Assembly (NCBI GenBank): GCA_900769665.1
Contig: CAAGHL010000006.1
Coordinates: forward strand, 3,877 to 67,876
From: Clostridia bacterium
Lineage (GTDB): Bacteria; Bacillota; Clostridia; Christensenellales; CAG-314
DNA: 64,000 nt
Reading direction: 5' to 3'
Shown piece by piece: positions 59,547 through 64,000 of the stretch (position 1 is the stretch's first letter; the number at the start of each line of letters is the position of its first letter). The notes beneath the pieces are model-generated. The model was not told where the DNA came from. It was given only the letters and a program-made list of their open reading frames with translations, and did no database searches. Made by a program: the position numbers and the translations under genes.

Positions 59547-60812
59547 CTACGCCGCAGTAACCTTGTTTGTGTACTCGTTCATAAACAGCAACAGTAGCGT
59601 AAATCCGCCGAGGAACAGCGGAAACGCCCACATCGCCACAGTGGAAGTAAGCCCGAACAACGGCGGCAAGAACGTACTGCCCGTGTAAGCCGCCGCCATT
59701 TGCATGCCGACAATGGCTTGGGAGTTTTCCTCACCGAAACGGGACGGCGTCATGTGTATTATTGCAGGATATATCGGCGCACAACCGAAACCGAACACAA
59801 CCAAACCGCCAAGCGCAACCACGTCGGTAGACAGCGGCAACGCAACGGCAACTACGCCGACAATCATGACGGCAATGCCTATACGCATTAGGCGTTTGTC
59901 GCCGAGCTTATCGGAAAACAAACCGCAAATAAACCGCCCGAAGGTAATGCCTAGGAAAAACAACGATGCAAAAGTTGCGGCAATGTCCGTTTGTACACCG
60001 CGATGGTACACAAGATAGCTACTCGACCACGCCATGGCAATGCTTTCCGCACTGCAATAGCAAAAGAACATGACTAACGTTTGCCAAACGCCCCTAATTG
60101 CAATTGGTTTTACGGGCGAAACGAGCGCGTTTTGTTGCAAATTTTTTGATACGTATGCGTTTTTCTCGTCACTTTCGCCGTTTGAAATCTCGTTTGCAAG
60201 GTCGACAGACGGCGCACTTTCGGCGACGTTTGAAGGAAGAGTTTGCGCCTTATTTTTGTCGGCAATAGCCTTCTTCCACAGCGGTAGCGAGCAAAACAAT
60301 ATCGCTGTAATGACAAACTGAATTATGCCGACAATGCGGTAACCCATCTGCCAACCGAGTCCGCCCGTCAAGCAACCGCCCATGATGTAAGGGCTGATTG
60401 AAGCGCCGACGCCCCAAAAACAATGTAGCCAATTGAGGTGTCGCGACGAGAAATGCACAGCGGCAAAGTTGTTGAGTGTGGCGTCCACTGCGCCTGCTCC
60501 CAACCCGTAGGGGATTGCCCACAAAAATATTTGCCAAAACGCCGAACAAGTACTGAAACCGACCAGTGCGACGGCGGTCATAGCCACGCTTACGGAGGTG
60601 ACAAGACCTGCGCCGAAACACTTAGCCAAACGGTAGGACAGCAAGCTAGACAGGATTGTGCCGCCGGCAATAATCATGGTGACTACGCCTTGCAAACCCT
60701 TGTCCACGCCGAATTGTTGCGAGATGACGGGCCATGCCGCGCCGAGTAGAGAATCCGGCAAACCAAGACTGATAAACGCAAGATATATTAGTGCAATTAG
60801 TAGCGAAAACAT
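59547..60812 (-). CDS. Major facilitator superfamily transporter
   Basis: 421 residues with twelve predicted helices; central loop about 190-245 is polar and acidic (NEISNGESDEKNAYVSKN). MFSLLIALIYLAFISLGLPD at the start and GITFGRFICGLFSDKLGDKR in the second half are MFS features; the family looks like sugar/nucleoside-type FucP/YbjJ relatives, but I cannot name a substrate. Begins at ATG 60812 (AAGGA upstream); homology starts there. It precedes psuK by 154 bp on the same strand and is a natural candidate for pseudouridine uptake. Confidence 0.85.
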   Translation of the reverse strand: MFSLLIALIYLAFISLGLPDSLLGAAWPVISQQFGVDKGLQGVVTMIIAGGTILSSLLSYRLAKCFGAGLVTSVSVAMTAVALVGFSTCSAFWQIFLWAIPYGLGAGAVDATLNNFAAVHFSSRHLNWLHCFWGVGASISPYIMGGCLTGGLGWQMGYRIVGIIQFVITAILFCSLPLWKKAIADKNKAQTLPSNVAESAPSVDLANEISNGESDEKNAYVSKNLQQNALVSPVKPIAIRGVWQTLVMFFCYCSAESIAMAWSSSYLVYHRGVQTDIAATFASLFFLGITFGRFICGLFSDKLGDKRLMRIGIAVMIVGVVAVALPLSTDVVALGGLVVFGFGCAPIYPAIIHMTPSRFGEENSQAIVGMQMAAAYTGSTFLPPLFGLTSTVAMWAFPLFLGGFTLLLLFMNEYTNKVTAA

Positions 60813-60918
60813 GCGTGTAAAATCCTTCGAGTTTCTACTGCCGCCAAAGGCTGCTTTTCTTTGCGATTGCAATCGTTTGCCGACGACAAACGCAAGCATC
60901 GTTTTTTTGTAAGGTTAT

Positions 60919-60947
60919 ATTATGCCACTAATTAACGACAATGTCAA
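60919..60947 (-). promoter_or_regulatory. Promoter of the MFS-psuK-psuG cluster
   Basis: Minus strand consensus TTGACA (60942-60947), 17-bp spacer, CATAAT (60919-60924). No terminator was seen between the three genes. Confidence 0.7.
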
Positions 60948-60984
60948 GCATGAAATATGCCACTCGACATAGAAAAATAAAGTG

Positions 60985-61005
60985 CCACCTAACGTGGACG
61001 AGTAC
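60985..61005 (+). repeat. Mini-hairpin repeat, CCAC/GTGG form
   Basis: CCAC-CTAAC-GTGG then ACGAGTAC, the closest match to the copy at 11746. Confidence 0.6.
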
Positions 61006-61138
61006 GACTTTTGCCAATAACCACAGGCAAAACAAGGTACAATCTACAAATTTGTAATATAACGAATATCAATCATTTATTGTCACATTACACTACGTCG
61101 TGTGTTGCCGCGACCTGTGCGTGGCGACAGCCCTTGCG

Positions 61139-61172
61139 GGGGATGTTGGGGATAACATCCCCAACGTTGTGT
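61139..61172. repeat. Short inverted repeat
   Basis: GTTGGGGAT-AAC-ATCCCCAAC, a 9-bp perfect stem in the gene-free stretch between the UPF0371 and MFS genes. Confidence 0.5.
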
Positions 61173-61249
61173 ATTAGATGCGGTGAGCTTTTCACTTTGG
61201 GGCGCAATCAAGCTTTGAAATATTCTCAATATTAGTTAAACATTAGGAC

Positions 61250-61377
61250 TGTTCCCAGTGGGTGCACGCCCCGTGCCCGTACCCTTGGAAGTCCGACCGC
61301 GATGTGGTCTTCGCGCGATAGCACAAAGAGCTGTTCCTGCTCGACTGCGTGCGCACGTCATCGCGCGTGTGGTCGGC
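61250..61377. other. GC-rich, highly structured segment after the UPF0371 gene
   Basis: About 128 bases clearly richer in G+C than the surroundings. CCGACC plus CGCGATG near 61370 can pair with CATCGCGGTCGG around 61298, and other arms (GGGTGCACG/CGTGC) exist. No credible ORF: the open frame across it is Arg-rich without a ribosome binding site. Could be a structured RNA or a fragment of a mobile element. Confidence 0.35.
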
Positions 61378-62859
61378 TTAATCAAAATAGACGCGTTTCG
61401 TCGCATACACCGCTTCGCTCGTCGCATCTATACCTAACTTGCGGAAAACCTTTTGGTCGACGTGCGGCGGAATCACCGTCATGTGCACTTGGCAACCGCG
61501 CAAATTGACAAGCTGTTTCAGCGCAAGCTCCGCCATCGGGTTGACGGACGCCGACACGGACAAGGCAATCAGTGCTTCGTCTATGTGCAGTTCCGCCACA
61601 AAGTCGCCCAAGCAATCGGTCTTGAGTTTTTGTATCGGTTCGAGTGCCGAAGTCGCAATCAACTTGACGTCGGGCAACCCGGCCATAGCCTTCAGGGCGT
61701 TTAGCATCATTGCCGATGCGCACCCCAACAGTCCGCTGGCACGCCCCGTAACGATACGTCCGTCGGGTAGTTCCATTGCCGCCGCCGCGCAACCGCATTG
61801 CTCCGCCTTGGCACGAGCCGCAACCACAACGTTTCTGTCTTCCGGCTTTAGGTTGAGTTTGCTCATCACAATGCCGAGCTTATCCATAATAGCGTTGCTA
61901 CCCAAGCCTTTGCGCGCCGACACTGCCGCATTTAGATAACGACGGATAATTTCCTGTTTGCTTGCCTCGCAACAAACTTCGTCGTCCTCGATGCAAAATC
62001 CCGCCATGTTTACGCCCATGTCCGTAGGTGAACAGTACGGCGACTTGCCCAACACACGGGTAAAAATAGCGTTTAGCACGGGGAACACTTCCACGTCACG
62101 ATTGTAGTTGACGGTGGAAACGCCGTACGCCTGCAAGTGCCACGGGTCGATCATATTGAGGTCGTTAAGGTCGGCGGTCGCCGCCTCGTAAGCAATGTTG
62201 ACGGGGTGCGTGAGTGGCAAATTCCACACGGGGAAGGTTTCGTACTTGGCGTAGCCGCTACGTATTCCGCGCTTTGCGTCATGGTACATCTGCGACAGAC
62301 AGGTTGCCATCTTGCCGCTACCGGGGCCGGGGGCGGTGACAACGACAATGTTGCGCGAAGTTTCGATGTAATCGTTCTTGCCGAAGCCATCCTCCGACAC
62401 GATGTGCTCCACGTTGCTGGGGTAGCCGTCGATACGGTAATGGCGATACACACGTATGCCGTGCGCCTTTAGTTTGTTCTCGAAGTTGACAGCCGAGGTG
62501 TTGTCCTCGTTGTATTGCGAAATCACCACGCTACCGACGTACAATCCGCGGCTGGTCAGTTGGTCATACAGGCGCAACACGTCCTCGTCGTAGGTGATAC
62601 CGATGTCGCCGCGCAACTTGTTTTGCGCAATGTCCACTGCGCTAATGACAATGACAACTTCTACGTCGTCTTTCATTGTGGACAGCATCACGACCTTGGT
62701 GTCGGGCTTGAAGCCGGGCAACACACGTGAAGCGTGGAAGTCGTCGAAGATTTTTCCTCCGAACTCCAAGTACAGCTTACCGCCAAACTCGTCCACGCGC
62801 TCAGCTATTTTTTGTGATTGCAATCGCAAGTATTTGTCGTTGTCAAAGCCTATTTTCAT
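61378..62859 (-). CDS. UPF0371 / DUF1846 family protein
   Basis: 493-residue protein of the DUF1846 (UPF0371) family, near the usual 500. Signs: MKIGFDNDKYLRLQSQKIAE at the start, LYLEFGGKIFDDFHASRVLP, the phosphate loop-like VVVTAPGPGSGKMATCLSQM, and WNLPLTHPVNIAYEAATADL. Structures of the family are known, but the reaction is not established; the GPGSGK loop suggests nucleotide or phosphate binding. ATG 62859 follows GGAGGG; an earlier in-frame start is rejected. An inverted repeat CGGTAC/GTACCG (62916-62932) lies in its upstream region. Confidence 0.9.
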   Translation of the reverse strand: MKIGFDNDKYLRLQSQKIAERVDEFGGKLYLEFGGKIFDDFHASRVLPGFKPDTKVVMLSTMKDDVEVVIVISAVDIAQNKLRGDIGITYDEDVLRLYDQLTSRGLYVGSVVISQYNEDNTSAVNFENKLKAHGIRVYRHYRIDGYPSNVEHIVSEDGFGKNDYIETSRNIVVVTAPGPGSGKMATCLSQMYHDAKRGIRSGYAKYETFPVWNLPLTHPVNIAYEAATADLNDLNMIDPWHLQAYGVSTVNYNRDVEVFPVLNAIFTRVLGKSPYCSPTDMGVNMAGFCIEDDEVCCEASKQEIIRRYLNAAVSARKGLGSNAIMDKLGIVMSKLNLKPEDRNVVVAARAKAEQCGCAAAAMELPDGRIVTGRASGLLGCASAMMLNALKAMAGLPDVKLIATSALEPIQKLKTDCLGDFVAELHIDEALIALSVSASVNPMAELALKQLVNLRGCQVHMTVIPPHVDQKVFRKLGIDATSEAVYATKRVYFD

Positions 62860-62915
62860 TTGTCCCTCCAAGAACACTTTTGTATTGATTATTTTGCTTT
62901 GTTTGTACATCTAAA

Positions 62916-62932
62916 CGGTACTTAACGTACCG
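62916..62932. promoter_or_regulatory. Perfect inverted repeat upstream of the UPF0371 gene
   Basis: CGGTAC-TTAAC-GTACCG, 57 bp before the start codon; a candidate operator. The promoter itself is not clear (a TAAAAT at 62941-62946 lacks a good -35 box). Confidence 0.4.
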
Positions 62933-63017
62933 ATAATTGCATTTTAACGGCGCAAAGTGTACTGTACTGCAAACACGAGAGTTGCAAGCACGCACACGGC
63001 GCAAACGCAAGCTAACG

Positions 63018-63749
63018 TCAAAAAGTGACGTTGTTGCGCAAAAAGTAGAAGTCGAATATTTCCTTGCCGCAGGGCAGTTGCATGATGTCGCGGCGAAGCT
63101 TGTCCATGTCGTATGGCACGGCAATACGGCGGTAACTCCACTCGTTGTCGTCGTATTCCACCACCGCGCCCGTAGCAAGCGGTTCGGGGTGACAGCCTAC
63201 GCTACCGACATCAACGTAAACACGGTTGCCCACAATGTCGCACGGCTCGTGCTTATGTCCGAAGAACACGGCGTCGCAGTCGAAAGAGGCAAACGCCTCG
63301 TCCAATTGTTTTGCGTCGGGGTGATGGCAAATGGGCGTATACCAAAAGTTTTTGAAGTCGGCAGGAACGTCGGTGTAGGCGTAATGCACAAACAACAGCG
63401 TTTTGCCGCCGCACTCACGCTCGCAAAACAGAGGAAACTTGCTTACCGCCGCACGGTCGTCCTCGCTCATGGTGTCAAAAACGTGGCGTTTGTGTTCCGT
63501 CGGCACGTGCGAAAGCTTCTTGGCGATGTAGTCGTCAAAAAGGAAGTCCTTGTCGTGATTGCCCATAATCATTGTGACGTCTTTGCGAGAAAGCAACAAA
63601 TGTAAACATTCGGCAGAATTCGGTCCCATGTCCACCACGTCGCCGAGATGTATTATTTCGTCGCAACCCTCGCGGTCAAGTTCCGCAAGGATGGCGGTAA
63701 GTGCAGGCAAATTTCCATGCACGTCGGTAATCAGTCCGATTTTTTTCAC
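63018..63749 (-). CDS. Calcineurin-like metallophosphoesterase (YfcE/MJ0936-like)
   Basis: 243 residues. The five phosphoesterase blocks are complete: TDVHGN (Asp, His), LGDVVDMGP, MGNHDKD, VHYAYTD and GHKHEP. The N-terminus LITDVHGNLPALTAILAELD is typical of the family that hydrolyses phosphodiesters or small phosphate compounds, with two metals. A C-terminal helical tail follows residue 205. ATG at 63749 has an AAAGGAGC site. A single-gene unit; substrate unknown. Confidence 0.93.
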   Translation of the reverse strand: MKKIGLITDVHGNLPALTAILAELDREGCDEIIHLGDVVDMGPNSAECLHLLLSRKDVTMIMGNHDKDFLFDDYIAKKLSHVPTEHKRHVFDTMSEDDRAAVSKFPLFCERECGGKTLLFVHYAYTDVPADFKNFWYTPICHHPDAKQLDEAFASFDCDAVFFGHKHEPCDIVGNRVYVDVGSVGCHPEPLATGAVVEYDDNEWSYRRIAVPYDMDKLRRDIMQLPCGKEIFDFYFLRNNVTF

Positions 63750-63870
63750 AGTTGCTCCTTTTCAAACGCATCAAACTTTTGCATACGTATGTGTTTTTTT
63801 TGATTATTTTTTAGTTTTGCCGCACGACAAACAAATAAAACAGCGTGCTGTTTGGTGCGGTATTACCATA

Positions 63871-64000
63871 CGAAAAACGTGCTGATTAGGCGACCGAGCG
63901 ACCGAAAATGCAAGGTTGGTGGGGACGGATACTCGAACAATGCGCCGCTATGCGTACTTGCAATACTACATCAAGTATTGCTTCATCCACCTACCGACGC
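63871..64000 (+). mobile_element. Second copy (left part) of the 36366-36711 repeat element, cut by the window edge
   Basis: The first 130 bases align with 36390-36520, with about ten differences, including the shared GCGACCGAAAATGCAAGGTT-type core and the hairpin GCAATAC/GTATTGC. The outer terminal repeat seen in the first copy is absent here; instead the sequence begins after TGCGGTATTACCATA. The remainder lies outside the window. Confidence 0.7.

Noticed and set aside
61236..61427. 63-residue Arg-rich protein on the minus strand
   Set aside because: Overlaps the end of the UPF0371 gene in another frame and the GC-rich structured segment; no ribosome binding site.

Overview
The window looks like a chromosomal contig from a Bacillota (Firmicutes) bacterium, most probably an uncultured anaerobic, gut-type member of class Clostridia. 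This is inferred from a single fused S10-spc-alpha ribosomal operon with a KOW-domain gene between infA and map, a zinc-type S14, a flavodiiron oxygen reductase, a Lactococcus-type Opp system, FeoB, a UPF0371 protein, and consensus sigma-A promoters with strong GGAGG ribosome binding sites. No tRNA, rRNA or CRISPR array was recognised.

Layout: 0-1.9 kb holds the 3' end of feoB and an AraC-type regulator. From 1.98 to 5.87 kb there is an overlapping minus-strand operon: response regulator, histidine kinase, sirtuin and 23S rRNA/tRNA uridine methyltransferase. From 6.3 to 14.7 kb lie a SurA/PrsA-like lipoprotein, mfd, a membrane protein, pth and a flavodiiron protein. guaB follows on the plus strand behind a promoter and a terminator-containing leader. 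From 17 to 19.8 kb are small membrane and secreted proteins and a membrane-anchored XRE regulator, with a four-copy direct repeat between divergent promoters. From 19.9 to 36.3 kb one minus-strand transcription unit carries 32 genes from rpsJ to rplQ, including secY, adk, map, infA and rpoA. From 37 to 46.9 kb is an oligopeptide ABC transporter operon in which nearly every subunit carries extra domains, preceded by a roughly 300-nt structured leader.

47-57 kb reads as an accessory island bordered by mosaics of short hairpin-forming repeats. It contains an FtsK-like fragment, a ZIP metal transporter, a deoxyinosine/uracil DNA glycosylase, a two-gene McrBC-like module whose ATPase has four N-terminal membrane helices, and a MacB/FtsX-type ABC protein. 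From 57.3 to 64 kb are psuG, psuK and an MFS transporter (probable pseudouridine salvage), a UPF0371 protein, a metallophosphoesterase, and the start of a repeat element that also has a 346-bp copy upstream of the ribosomal operon.

The best candidates for something undescribed are the membrane-anchored McrB/McrC-like pair, the enlarged Opp transporter (inserted domains in both ATPases and the permease, extra domains on the binding protein), the covarying mini-hairpin repeat family, the TGTCCCG array, and the leaders of guaB and opp. All calls come from reading the sequence; no database search was possible.
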